DNA from: Saccharopolyspora dendranthemae
GTDB lineage: Bacteria; Actinomycetota; Actinomycetes; Mycobacteriales; Pseudonocardiaceae
Assembly: GCF_007829955.1 (NCBI RefSeq)
Contig: NZ_VIWX01000004.1
Location: 434,001 to 498,000 of the forward strand
DNA: 64,000 bases
Reading direction: 5' to 3'
Part shown: piece after piece, positions 50,809 to 59,380 of the stretch
Position numbering within the stretch: the stretch's first letter is position 1
How the letters are laid out: the number at the start of each line of letters is the position of its first letter
Made by a program: the position numbers and the translations under genes
The notes under the pieces: generated by a model
The model's input: the letters and a program-made list of their open reading frames with translations, nothing else
What the model was told of the DNA's origin: nothing
The model's database searches: none

Positions 50809-52191
50809 GTGGCAGCCGCAGAAACCGCAACCCGACGCTCCAGCACCGCCGAAACCGACGGCGGCGCTCCAGCCGAGTCGGGCCAGTCCCAGGCCACCCC
50901 AGCTTCGGAGGCGGCTGCTTCGTCTGACGTCGAGCAGACGAAGCCTGCCGCGCGCAAGAGCACCGCCAAGAGCTCGACGGGTGCGAAGTCGACGACCCGC
51001 AAGCCCGCGGCCAAGAAGAGCGCCGCCAAGACCCCGGCGAAGAAGACGACCAAGTCGGATTCCGCCAAGGGCAGCGGCGAGGGCATGGAGATCGACGAAC
51101 CGATCGAGACCGACCTGACCTCTCCCGAGGTCGGCGATCTCGCGGAAGTCGAGGTGGAGATCCCGGAGGAGCCGGTTCCGGACGAGGACTCCAAGGAGTC
51201 CGGTGACTTCGTCTGGGACGAGGAGGAGTCCGAGGCGCTCCGGCAGGCGCGCAAGGACGCCGAGCTGACCGCTTCCGCGGACTCGGTTCGCGCCTACCTC
51301 AAGCAGATCGGCAAGGTCGCCCTGCTCAACGCCGAGGAGGAGGTCGAGCTCGCCAAGCGCATCGAGGCCGGCCTCTACGGTGCCGAGCGGCTGCGCCAGA
51401 TCGAGGAGTCCGGCGAGCAGCTGACCACGCAGATGCGGCGCGACCTGCGCTGGATCGTGCGTGACGGCGAGCGCGCCAAGAACCACCTGCTGGAGGCCAA
51501 CCTCCGCCTGGTGGTCAGCCTCGCCAAGCGCTACACCGGCCGCGGCATGGCGTTCCTGGACCTGATCCAGGAGGGCAACCTCGGTCTGATCCGCGCGGTC
51601 GAGAAGTTCGATTACACCAAGGGCTACAAGTTCTCCACGTACGCGACCTGGTGGATCCGTCAGGCCATCACGCGTGCGATGGCCGACCAGGCGCGCACCA
51701 TCCGCATCCCGGTGCACATGGTCGAGGTCATCAACAAGCTCGGGCGCATCCAGCGCGAGCTGCTGCAGGACCTCGGTCGCGAGCCCACGCCCGAAGAGCT
51801 CGCCAAGGAAATGGACATCACCCCGGAGAAGGTGCTGGAGATCCAGCAGTACGCCCGGGAGCCCATTTCGCTCGACCAGACCATCGGTGACGAGGGCGAC
51901 AGCCAGCTCGGTGACTTCATCGAGGACTCCGAGGCCGTCGTCGCGGTGGACGCGGTGTCGTTCACGCTGCTGCAGGACCAGCTGCAGTCGGTGCTGGCGA
52001 CGCTGTCCGAGCGCGAGGCGGGCGTGGTCCGGCTGCGCTTCGGCCTCACCGACGGCCAGCCGCGCACGCTGGACGAGATCGGCCAGGTCTACGGGGTTAC
52101 CCGGGAGCGGATCCGGCAGATCGAGTCCAAGACGATGTCGAAGCTGCGCCACCCGTCCCGGTCGCAGGTCCTCCGGGACTACCTGGACTGA
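50809..52191 (+). CDS. sigA: Principal RNA polymerase sigma factor
   Basis: A 460-residue principal sigma-70 (HrdB/SigA). The first 110 residues are disordered and rich in Lys, Ala, Ser and Thr (AAKKSAAKTPAKKTTKSD), typical of actinobacterial region 1.1. Region 1.2 begins ADSVRAYLKQIGKVALL; region 2 has NLRLVVSLAKRYTGRGMAF and TYATWWIRQAITRAMADQAR; region 3 EPTPEELAKEMD; region 4 EREAGVVRLRFGLTDG and VTRERIRQIESKTMSKLRHP. The GTG at 50809 has AAAGGG upstream; the frame opens to 50734 without family match. Its terminator follows directly. Confidence 0.96.
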   Translation: MAAAETATRRSSTAETDGGAPAESGQSQATPASEAAASSDVEQTKPAARKSTAKSSTGAKSTTRKPAAKKSAAKTPAKKTTKSDSAKGSGEGMEIDEPIETDLTSPEVGDLAEVEVEIPEEPVPDEDSKESGDFVWDEEESEALRQARKDAELTASADSVRAYLKQIGKVALLNAEEEVELAKRIEAGLYGAERLRQIEESGEQLTTQMRRDLRWIVRDGERAKNHLLEANLRLVVSLAKRYTGRGMAFLDLIQEGNLGLIRAVEKFDYTKGYKFSTYATWWIRQAITRAMADQARTIRIPVHMVEVINKLGRIQRELLQDLGREPTPEELAKEMDITPEKVLEIQQYAREPISLDQTIGDEGDSQLGDFIEDSEAVVAVDAVSFTLLQDQLQSVLATLSEREAGVVRLRFGLTDGQPRTLDEIGQVYGVTRERIRQIESKTMSKLRHPSRSQVLRDYLD

Positions 52192-52205
52192 CCGCATCAT
52201 CTGCG

Positions 52206-52241
52206 AATCGGCCGTCGATCCACTCGGATCGGCGGCCGATT
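52206..52241 (+). terminator. sigA terminator
   Basis: AATCGGCCGTCGATCC (52206-52221) pairs with GGATCGGCGGCCGATT (52226-52241) over 16 bp with one T opposite G and a 4-nt loop; TTCGTGTG follows. It lies 14 bp after the sigA stop. Confidence 0.85.
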
Positions 52242-52674
52242 TCGTGTGTCCACTTCGGCCTCGAACCACGCATTTCGGACTCCAGAAGGGCCGATTTCCG
52301 TCCGAGTGCTGAGATTTGCTGTTCGCTTCCAGAGGAACACGACCGAACACAGATCGTCATATTTGTGATCCACCACACCAGGATCAGCCTTGACTGCTCG
52401 ATGCGTTTCTCCAGCTAGATTCATCGATCCCGGCGTATTGCCTGGTCAGCGAGACGGCGCTGATGTTGATCACGCTCCGCAAGGATCGCTGCTGCAACCG
52501 GGTACTTCATGGTGACGACCGTCGCTAGCCCGCGCGGGAACACTGACTCCGGCCAAAACGTCTGGAAGAGTGGAGCCAACGAGCACCGACCCTGCAGCCA
52601 GTAGGACACCGGTGGTCGTAGCAGGATCGAGGGCGTCGGTGTGGAAACCGACGCCGGGACGGAGGGAGATATCG
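52242..52674. other. 433-bp AT-richer gap after sigA with no supported gene
   Basis: Open frames on the minus strand are short and lack start signals. The stretch around 52300-52560 is less GC-rich than its surroundings. TTGACT near 52389 and TAGATT about 20 bp later resemble promoter boxes, but the spacing is too long to trust. GGAGGG before the ATG at 52675 belongs to the DUF7455 gene. Confidence 0.4.
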
Positions 52675-52860
52675 ATGCCGGGAACGCTCACCCGCCCCGA
52701 GCTGACCGCCGCCGACCGCTGCGACCGCTGCGGGGCCGCTGCCAAGCTTCGCGCCGTACTACCGTCCGGTGGCGAGCTTCTGTTCTGCGGGCACCACGCC
52801 CGCGCCTACGAAGCCGGTCTGCGCGACGTGGAGGCCGACCTTCAGCAGGACGAGCAGTGA
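52675..52860 (+). CDS. DUF7455 small zinc-ribbon-like protein
   Basis: A 61-residue protein common downstream of sigA-type genes in actinobacteria. A zinc-binding pattern is visible: CDRCGAAAKLRAVL and FCGHHARAYEAGL, three cysteines plus a His-His pair. GGAGGGAG precedes the ATG at 52675. The longer upstream frame from 52570 adds residues without similarity. A strong bidirectional terminator follows. Function unknown. Confidence 0.8.
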   Translation: MPGTLTRPELTAADRCDRCGAAAKLRAVLPSGGELLFCGHHARAYEAGLRDVEADLQQDEQ

Positions 52861-52879
52861 CAACCTGATCAGCTGAGTT

Positions 52880-52918
52880 CACCGGGCCCCCGCAGCCACG
52901 CGCTGCGGGGGCCCGGTG
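52880..52918. terminator. Bidirectional terminator after the DUF7455 gene
   Basis: CACCGGGCCCCCGCAG (52880-52895) and CTGCGGGGGCCCGGTG (52903-52918) form a perfect 16-bp stem with a 7-nt loop, between two convergent genes. Confidence 0.85.
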
Positions 52919-52922
52919 CGTT

Positions 52923-54134
52923 TCAGGCGCTGATCTCGCCGAGCGCGGCGAGCAGCCGATCGACCTCGCCGGTGGTCGAGTAGTGCGACAGGCTCGCCCG
53001 CACACCGCCCTCGGGGCCGATGCCCAGGGCGTGGACGAGCCCCCACGCGTAGAAGTGCCCGGCGGAGACGTTCAGACCCCTCTCCGAGAGCGCAGCGGAG
53101 ACCTCCGCCGGGGCCCTGCCCTCCACGGTGAAGAACGCGGTGGGCGTGGTGGGGCCCTGCGGCACCCCGTGGCGCCGCACGCCGCTGAGCCCGGCCAGGC
53201 CCTCGCACAGGTGGCTCGCCAGCCGCTCCTCGTGCTCGACGACAGCCGCGCGCGACGTCGCGAGCCGTTCGGACCGGCTGCCCGCCGCGTCGGCGTCCAG
53301 GCCGGCCAGGTGCTCCACAGCGGCGACCGCACCGGCCATCGGGGCGAACGGGTTGGTCCCCAGCTCGAAGCGCTCAGGAGAGCTCTCCGGCGAGGGCTTG
53401 AGCTTGTCCGGGTGCAGGTTCTCCAGCACCCACGGGTCGGCGGCGACCACGGCTGCCAGGTGCGGCCCGGCCCACTTGTAAGCGCTCGTGGCGTAGAGAT
53501 CCGCTCCCAGCTCCGCGATCCTCACGTGCGCGTGCGGGCAGTGCTGCACGCCGTCGACGTAGGACAGCGCACCGACCTCCCGAGCCCTGTCGGTGATCGG
53601 CTTGAGGTCGGGGATCACGCCGAGCATGTTCGACGCTGCGGTGACGGCGACCAGCTTGGTGCGGTCGCCGATCAGTCCCACGACGTTGTCGACCGGGAGC
53701 TCACCGGTGGCCGGATCGATCTCGGCGGTGCGCACGGTCGCACCCGCCCGCTGGGCGAGCTGCACCCACGGCCGCACGTTGGCGTCGTGATCGAGATCGG
53801 TCACCACGATCTCGTCGCCGGGGTTCCAGCCCAGCGCCAGCGTTCCGGCGAACCGGTAGGTGAGCGAGGTCATGCTGGGCCCGAAGGTCACGCAGGCCGG
53901 ATCGGGCGCGCCCACCAGGTCGGCCACAGCCGCGCGGGTCTCGGCGACGATCCCGCTAGAGCGGCGGCTCGACTCGTAGGGCCCGCCCACGTTCGACAGC
54001 CCGACCCGGTACGCGTCGCTGATCGCCTCGATCACCACCTCCGGCACCTGCGTGCCGGCGGCACCGTCCAACCACGCCCGTCCGTCGGCCAGCGCCGGGT
54101 ACTGCGCCCTGACCTTCTCCACGTCGAATCCCAT
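52923..54134 (-). CDS. Class V aminotransferase, cysteine desulfurase-like without the active cysteine
   Basis: A 403-residue PLP enzyme of the cysteine desulfurase-like family. The PLP lysine is Lys220 in TSAYKWAGPH, with the Asp of the cofactor in YVDGVQHCPH. True desulfurases carry an essential cysteine in a loop near the C-terminus; the matching place here reads SAGHFYAWGL with no cysteine. So it is probably not a sulphur donor for Fe-S clusters but acts on another amino compound. The ATG at 54134 gives the usual length. Stands alone. Repeat C lies upstream. Confidence 0.85.
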   Translation of the reverse strand: MGFDVEKVRAQYPALADGRAWLDGAAGTQVPEVVIEAISDAYRVGLSNVGGPYESSRRSSGIVAETRAAVADLVGAPDPACVTFGPSMTSLTYRFAGTLALGWNPGDEIVVTDLDHDANVRPWVQLAQRAGATVRTAEIDPATGELPVDNVVGLIGDRTKLVAVTAASNMLGVIPDLKPITDRAREVGALSYVDGVQHCPHAHVRIAELGADLYATSAYKWAGPHLAAVVAADPWVLENLHPDKLKPSPESSPERFELGTNPFAPMAGAVAAVEHLAGLDADAAGSRSERLATSRAAVVEHEERLASHLCEGLAGLSGVRRHGVPQGPTTPTAFFTVEGRAPAEVSAALSERGLNVSAGHFYAWGLVHALGIGPEGGVRASLSHYSTTGEVDRLLAALGEISA

Positions 54135-54215
54135 GCGGCGACCCTAGAAGACCGAACGACCCCCCAAGATCATCGCCCCCGGCCGCACCTGGCACGCGGG
54201 CACCGCCGCGGCAGC

Positions 54216-54510
54216 TCCCAGTTTTAGGGATCATTGCAGAATCACTTTGCTTGGCGGTGCAGGTAGCGGAACCTCACACGCCGCCTGGACTCCGTGCGCC
54301 ACTCCTGATGTCTTCCGCTTACCCCGGGGTGGACATCGGCGTCGCGGCGTACTCGCCAGACGACGAGTGAGAAAACCCCACAGGGGACGGCACAGCGGTG
54401 CAGGTTGAGTCCCACACCTGAAGCAACGCGCCGCACCAGATCCCAGTTTTAGTCCAAACTGAGCCGACATTTCGGACATGACCATGGCTCGGTTTGGACT
54501 AAAACTGGGA
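54216..54510. repeat. Dispersed repeat, copy C (shared module plus hairpin)
   Basis: Starts TCCCAGTTTTAG at 54216, has the same module of about 200 bp as copy A (for example CACACGCCGCCTGGACTCCG), and ends in the full hairpin: left arm 54441-54465, loop 54466-54485, right arm 54486-54510. The arms pair over 25 bp with one T opposite G. The module differs from copy A by a 20-30 bp variable insert around 54318-54335 and near 54375-54395. It ends 9 bp after the stop of the minus-strand gene at 54520. Confidence 0.92.
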
Positions 54511-54519
54511 ATTGCCCCG

Positions 54520-55289
54520 CTACGCGGAGGTGACCTCGTCCTCGGACGTTCCCGACGCTTCGGTGGCTTCGGCGTCGTCGGCGGGGCTCGGGGTGAAGGC
54601 TTCGGTGGTGACGTCGCGGACGAGCTCGACGACGCTCGGCCCGTAGCTCTCGGGCTCGATGACGCGCAGCAGCACGCAGAAGCGCCTCCGGAGGCCGTGA
54701 GCGCGCTTGAGCCGCTGGAACTCCGCATCGAGGTAGCGCGCGGCGGCGCGGTTGGCGATCGAGGTCTGACCGCAGATCACGAACGCGGGCTTGTCGCGCT
54801 CGTCCCGCACGACCTTGGCCAGCAACGCGTACCCGACCCGGCGGGCGTTCGGCGGGTAGGTCTGCCCGCCCACGGTGATCGCCGTCCGCTCCTCCACGCC
54901 CCCGATGCGCACGCCGGCAGCACCGACCTCAGGTGGGCTTCGGTCCGCCGGTTGGCCACCGGACCGCCGATGCAGAACTCGGGTTTGTCGGCCAGCCCCT
55001 GGTAGACCTGGTCGTGGAAGATCACCTCGGGCTTCGCACCGCACTCCCCGAGGATCGACGAGAGATCGAGCATCGCGGCGGCGTCGTTGCGGTGGACGCT
55101 GCGCTCGTTGTCGGCCGAGACCATCCGCGGCACCACGAGCAGGCACTCACCACCGCTGCTCAGCCCGAAGAACGCCTGCTTGCGCCGCAGCCCGCGCAGT
55201 CGCAGCAGGCGACCGGAGAGCCAGACCACCGAGCCGGTGATCACGCTGGCGATGATGTTGAGCCCGATGTTCCACGCGTCGCCGGTCAC
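54520..55289 (-). pseudogene. Hypothetical membrane-anchored protein with a frameshift
   Basis: One gene split by an apparent single-base deletion near 54918-54922. The first part starts at the GTG at 55289 (GGAG upstream) with a transmembrane helix (NIGLNIIASVITGSVVWLSG), then FFGLSSGGECLLVVPRMVSAD and EFCIGGPVANRRTEAHLRSV; after the shift it continues VRIGGVEERTAITVGGQTY and PAFVICGQTSIANRAAARYL to an acidic tail at 54520. The alternating strands and helices suggest a Rossmann-like cytoplasmic domain. I do not recognise the family. Whether this is a pseudogene or a sequence error is open. Its stop lies next to repeat C. Confidence 0.65.
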
Positions 55290-55357
55290 AGCCCGCTCCA
55301 AGATCGTCGCTCTGGCGGGTGACAGGTTAGCCGGACGGCAGCACCCGCATCAGGCGA

Positions 55358-57127
55358 TCACCAAGAACGGAGCGTGGCGATCCGCTCTTCTAGCTGTTCG
55401 ACCGTGGCCATGGCGGTCGGCGGGCCGCCGCACGCCTTCTGCAGCTCGTTGTAGATCTTGCCGTGCGGCTTGCGGGTCCGGTGGTTGTGCAGCGACACGA
55501 GGGTGTTGAGCTCCTTGCGCAGCTTCTGCAGCCGCTCCTGGACGCTCTGCGGACGGGACTGCTGCTCGGCCTGCTCGGCGGCCTTCGCCGCCTTCGACTC
55601 GGCCTCGCGCTTGCCGACGTCCTCCAGCTGCTGCGACTGGCGCTGCCGCAGCAGCGCCTTCACCTGGTCCGGCTCCAGCAGACCCGGCAGACCGAGGTAG
55701 TCCTGCTCCTCCTCGGTGGTGCTGAACGCGGCCGTGCCGAACGACGAACCGTCGTAGATCACCTGGTCCAGCTCGGCGTCGGCGCCCAGCGAGGTGAACG
55801 CCTTCTCCTCCTCGCCCGGCTCGTCGCGCTGGGCGTTGGCGGCGGCGACCAGCTCGTCGTCCCAGCCATCCTTCTCGCGGTGCGGCTTGCCCAGCACGTG
55901 GTCGCGCTGCGCTTCCAGCTGGCTGGCCAGTTCCAGCAGCACGGGCACGCTGGGCAGGAAGATGCTGGCCGTCTCCCCCGGCCGTCGAGACCGCACGAAA
56001 CGACCGATGGCCTGGGCGAAGTACAGCGGCGTCGAGGCGCTGGTGGCGTAGACGCCGACTGCCAGGCGCGGCACGTCGACGCCCTCGGACACCATCCTGA
56101 CCGCGACCATCCACTTGTCGTCGGACTCGGCGAACTCACCGATCCGCGACGACGCCTGCGGATCATCGGAGAGCACCACGACCGGATCCGAACCGGTGAT
56201 CTGGTGCAGCGCCTTGGCGTAGGCCTTGGCCGTCGGGTGGTCGGACGCGATCACCAGGCCGCCCGCGTCCGGGATGCCGCCTTGGCGGAGCTGCTCGAGC
56301 CGGGTGTCGGCGGCCTTGAGCACCGCGGGGATCCACTCGCCGGACGGATCCAGCGCGGTCCGCCACGCGCGGGCGGTCTGCTCGGCGGTCAGCGGTTCGC
56401 CCAGGCGCGCGCTGAACTCGTCGCCGGCGTTGGTGCGCCAGCGCGCCTCGCCCGAGTACGCGAGGAACAGCACCGGCCGCACGACGCCGTCGGCGAGCGC
56501 GTCGGAGTAGCCGTAGGAGTGGTCCGCGCGGCTGCGCAACGACCCGTCGGCGTCGGGCTCGTAGCCGATGAACGGGATCGGCGAGTCGTCGCTGCGGAAC
56601 GGCGTACCGGTCAGCGACAACCTCCGCACAGCGGGGGTGAACGCTTCCCGGATCGCGTCGCCCCAGGACTTCGCGTCGCCGGCGTGGTGCACCTCGTCGA
56701 GGATCACCAGCGTCTTGCGGCGTTCGGTGCGGACCCGGTGCAGGTTCGGGTGAGCCGCGACCTGCGCGTAGGTGACGACCACGCCGCGGTAGTCGCTGGA
56801 GGTGATCCCGTCGGCGTTGCGGAAGTTCGAGTCCAGCGGGATCCCGGCGCCACCGGCGGCCAGCGCCCACTGGTGCTTGAGGTGCTCGGTCGGCGCGACC
56901 ACGGTGACCTGCTCGACCGTGCGGTCGGCCAGCAGCTCGGCGGCCACCCGCAGGCCGAAGGTCGTCTTGCCCGCGCCGGGCGTCGCGACGGCCAGGAAGT
57001 CCTGCGGCTGGTTGGCCAGGTACTTGGTGAGCGCTCGCCGCTGCCAGGCGCGCAGTGGCCGGGACGGGGCCTGCGAGGGATCGCTCAGAACAGATCGGAC
57101 GGAATAGTCGAGTTGCGCTTCGGACAC
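55358..57127 (-). CDS. DEAD/DEAH-box superfamily 2 helicase
   Basis: A 589-residue helicase of the XPB/type III restriction-like group. Motif I is VATPGAGKTTFGLRV, motif II LVILDEVHHAGDAKSW, motif III SLTGTPFRSDD, motif V EGVDVPRLAVG and motif VI FAQAIGRFVRSRRPGE. A long helical C-terminal extension (about 440-589) is rich in Glu, Gln and Lys with coiled-coil character. No nuclease domain or restriction partner is nearby. The GTG at 57127 (VSEAQLDYSV) is chosen; the frame is open to 57250. Probable role in DNA repair or RNA metabolism, not decidable. Confidence 0.88.
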   Translation of the reverse strand: MSEAQLDYSVRSVLSDPSQAPSRPLRAWQRRALTKYLANQPQDFLAVATPGAGKTTFGLRVAAELLADRTVEQVTVVAPTEHLKHQWALAAGGAGIPLDSNFRNADGITSSDYRGVVVTYAQVAAHPNLHRVRTERRKTLVILDEVHHAGDAKSWGDAIREAFTPAVRRLSLTGTPFRSDDSPIPFIGYEPDADGSLRSRADHSYGYSDALADGVVRPVLFLAYSGEARWRTNAGDEFSARLGEPLTAEQTARAWRTALDPSGEWIPAVLKAADTRLEQLRQGGIPDAGGLVIASDHPTAKAYAKALHQITGSDPVVVLSDDPQASSRIGEFAESDDKWMVAVRMVSEGVDVPRLAVGVYATSASTPLYFAQAIGRFVRSRRPGETASIFLPSVPVLLELASQLEAQRDHVLGKPHREKDGWDDELVAAANAQRDEPGEEEKAFTSLGADAELDQVIYDGSSFGTAAFSTTEEEQDYLGLPGLLEPDQVKALLRQRQSQQLEDVGKREAESKAAKAAEQAEQQSRPQSVQERLQKLRKELNTLVSLHNHRTRKPHGKIYNELQKACGGPPTAMATVEQLEERIATLRSW

Positions 57128-57393
57128 GCCGGCTCGCCGCTCCCTTCCTCGTTTTCCCCAAACCGGATGGTGCGGGCACATCCGTTGAGCCCCACTACCG
57201 CCGTGCTCCCTCGAACGAGGGATTGACCGGAGAACTGGATCAACCAGCACCGATCAACTTCTGGCGGACCGCCGTGCAGCTTACCTTTGCGCTCCGGTCG
57301 ACACCGGTTCGGCCGATCGAGACGCTTCCGACACTCCGGTTTCAACACCTCGACGCCTACGCACGGGAGCTATGAAGCATCCTTATAGGCGAG

Positions 57394-58527
57394 ATGGGTT
57401 CGCCGAGTTCGCCAGAAAGCCAGGGGCGCAGCGCGACCGCAGCCCGGGACGAGGTCCCGGTGCGCCGCGGTCCCCTGCGCCTGGTCGTGCGCACCCTGGA
57501 CAAGGCGTGGTGGGACAACATCTTCTCGGAGTCCGCGGCCGCCGCGTTCTGGCAGACGATGTCGCTGCCGCCGCTGCTGCTGGGACTGCTGGGCAGCCTG
57601 GGCTACCTCGGTGATTGGTTCGGTCCCGCGATCGTCGACGCGGTGCACGACAAGATCCTGGCCTTCTGCCGCACCGTGTTCACCGGTGGCGTCGTGGACC
57701 AGATCATCGGTCCGACCGTCGGCGACATCCTGACCAAGGGCCGCAGCGAGATCGCGTCGATGGGTTTCCTGCTGTCGCTGTGGGCCGGGTCCTCCGCGCT
57801 GGCGTCGCTGGTGGACTCGATCACCCAGGCCTACGACCAGTACCTGGTGCGCAACAGCGTCTGGCAGCGGATCGTGGCGCTGCTGCTGTACCTGGTCGGC
57901 CTGGTTCTGGCGATCATCGGGATGCCGGTGGTCGCGCTGGGCCCGGAGTGGCTGCCGACGGTGTTCCCGCACGGCCTGCAGGACGACATCACCTGGCTGA
58001 TCCACGCGATCTACTACCCGGCCACGGCTGCCGGTCTGGTGATCGCGCTGGCGACGCTCTACAGCGTGGCGCTGCCGCGGAAACTGCCCTGGTACCGGGG
58101 AATCCCGGGTGCGCTGCTGGCGATGGTGCTGTTCCTGGTGTCCAGCTACGGGCTGCGGGTGTACATCACCTGGATCACCAGCACCGGCTACACCTACGGC
58201 GCGCTGGCGACGCCGATCGCCTTCCTGCTGTTCGCGTTCTTCATCGGCTTCGCGATCATCATGGGCGCGGAGTTCAACAACGCGATCCAGGAGATGTGGC
58301 CGGCGAAGATGACCCGCCGGGAGCGGCGGCGCTGGCGACGGTTGGAAATGCGGCGGCTGGCCCAGCGGATGCACACCGAGGACGGCTACCGCGCGTGGCG
58401 TGAGGACAAGACCCGCACGCAGGAGGACGATCCGGAGCCGCCGGCGGCCGACCCCGAGCCACCGCACACCAACGGCGCACCGGTGGCCTTCAAGCGCGCG
58501 GGACATCCCGAACCGCACAGCGGCTGA
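57394..58527 (+). CDS. YihY/BrkB-family membrane protein
   Basis: A 377-residue membrane protein of the YihY/virulence factor BrkB family (counterpart of Rv2707). Six helices between residues about 40 and 300, with family segments FSESAAAAFWQTMSLPPLLL and PWYRGIPGALLAMVLFLVSS. The C-terminal 75 residues are charged and proline-rich. Function of the family is unsettled. A hairpin (58507-58516 with 58534-58543) embraces its stop codon. TTATAG at 57383-57388 could be a -10 but lies very near the ATG. Confidence 0.88.
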   Translation: MGSPSSPESQGRSATAARDEVPVRRGPLRLVVRTLDKAWWDNIFSESAAAAFWQTMSLPPLLLGLLGSLGYLGDWFGPAIVDAVHDKILAFCRTVFTGGVVDQIIGPTVGDILTKGRSEIASMGFLLSLWAGSSALASLVDSITQAYDQYLVRNSVWQRIVALLLYLVGLVLAIIGMPVVALGPEWLPTVFPHGLQDDITWLIHAIYYPATAAGLVIALATLYSVALPRKLPWYRGIPGALLAMVLFLVSSYGLRVYITWITSTGYTYGALATPIAFLLFAFFIGFAIIMGAEFNNAIQEMWPAKMTRRERRRWRRLEMRRLAQRMHTEDGYRAWREDKTRTQEDDPEPPAADPEPPHTNGAPVAFKRAGHPEPHSG

Positions 58528-58554
58528 TCCGCGGCGGTTCGGGAAGCGCCCTGC

Positions 58555-58806
58555 TCACTCGTCGCCGCCGCCCGTGGGCAACGACTCGAAGATCTCCTTG
58601 CAGTCCGGGCAGACCGGGGAACCGGGCTTCGCGGACTTGGTGACCGGGAAGACCTGACCGCACAGCGCCACCACGTGATTGCCCATGACCGCGCTCTCGG
58701 CGATCTTGTCCTTCTGCACGTAGTGGAATACCTCGGGACGGTCGTCGCTGGTCTCTTCAGCGGTCTCGTTCCGGGTGTCGGTCTCCGGCAGCGTCATCGT
58801 GCTCAT
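58555..58806 (-). CDS. DUF3039 family protein
   Basis: An 83-residue soluble actinobacterial protein with a conserved core FHYVQKDKIAESAVMGNHVVALCGQVF and a CPDCKEIFESLP end; the three cysteines suggest zinc binding. It starts at the ATG at 58806; a longer frame to 58827 is less likely. The order BrkB, DUF3039, DUF3099 is conserved in mycobacteria. Function unknown. Confidence 0.88.
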   Translation of the reverse strand: MSTMTLPETDTRNETAEETSDDRPEVFHYVQKDKIAESAVMGNHVVALCGQVFPVTKSAKPGSPVCPDCKEIFESLPTGGGDE

Positions 58807-58891
58807 GTCACCAATGATGCCGCACACCGCATGCGTTTGTCCGCAGCGGCCCCGTTCCCGCCACGACGGTGATCGTCCTGGGCAGGGGCGG

Positions 58892-59218
58892 TCAGGTGCC
58901 TTCGATGACCTGGTGGTTGGGCGACTCGATGCTGCGGTGCGAGCGGCGGAATCGGTTGACGTCCTCGGACTTGCGGACGGGCCGATCGTTGGCGATGAGA
59001 ACCGCCATCCACGGCAAGGGGATCGAAATCGCCACGATGATCAACGCGAGCCACCACAGCTGCCACACCTGGAACACGACTACCGCACCGACCAAGCACG
59101 GGATGCGGCTGGCCATCATCCACGCGTACCTGCGGCGGCGAAGGGCCTGCTGATCGTCCATCGACGGCTCGGCCTCGGTGATCAGCACCGGGGTGTCGTC
59201 ACGATGTGAAGTGTTCAC
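58892..59218 (-). CDS. DUF3099 membrane protein
   Basis: A 108-residue protein with two transmembrane helices (about 38-58 and 60-80, CLVGAVVVFQVWQLWWLALI) and a conserved N-terminal TPVLITEAEPSMDDQQALRRRRY. The GTG at 59218 is preferred because GGAGG lies seven bases upstream; an ATG at 59239 is also in frame. Unknown function. Followed downstream by the DUF3039 gene on the same strand, 85 bp after its stop. Confidence 0.85.
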   Translation of the reverse strand: MNTSHRDDTPVLITEAEPSMDDQQALRRRRYAWMMASRIPCLVGAVVVFQVWQLWWLALIIVAISIPLPWMAVLIANDRPVRKSEDVNRFRRSHRSIESPNHQVIEGT

Positions 59219-59380
59219 GACGCTACCTCCGACCTCCATGCTCCCACTCGTCGACGAGCCCGGATACCCCCGGGACCCCGGCGATTACCCCCACCGGTTG
59301 ACCTGCGCGCCGCACCCGCGAAACCTCGGCGGGTTAGATTCGAGGGGGAGCGGACAACCTCGGAGCGGGAGAGACCACAC

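Noticed and set aside
52421..52609. 62-residue minus-strand frame after sigA
   Set aside because: No start signal and no recognisable domain in an AT-richer intergenic region.
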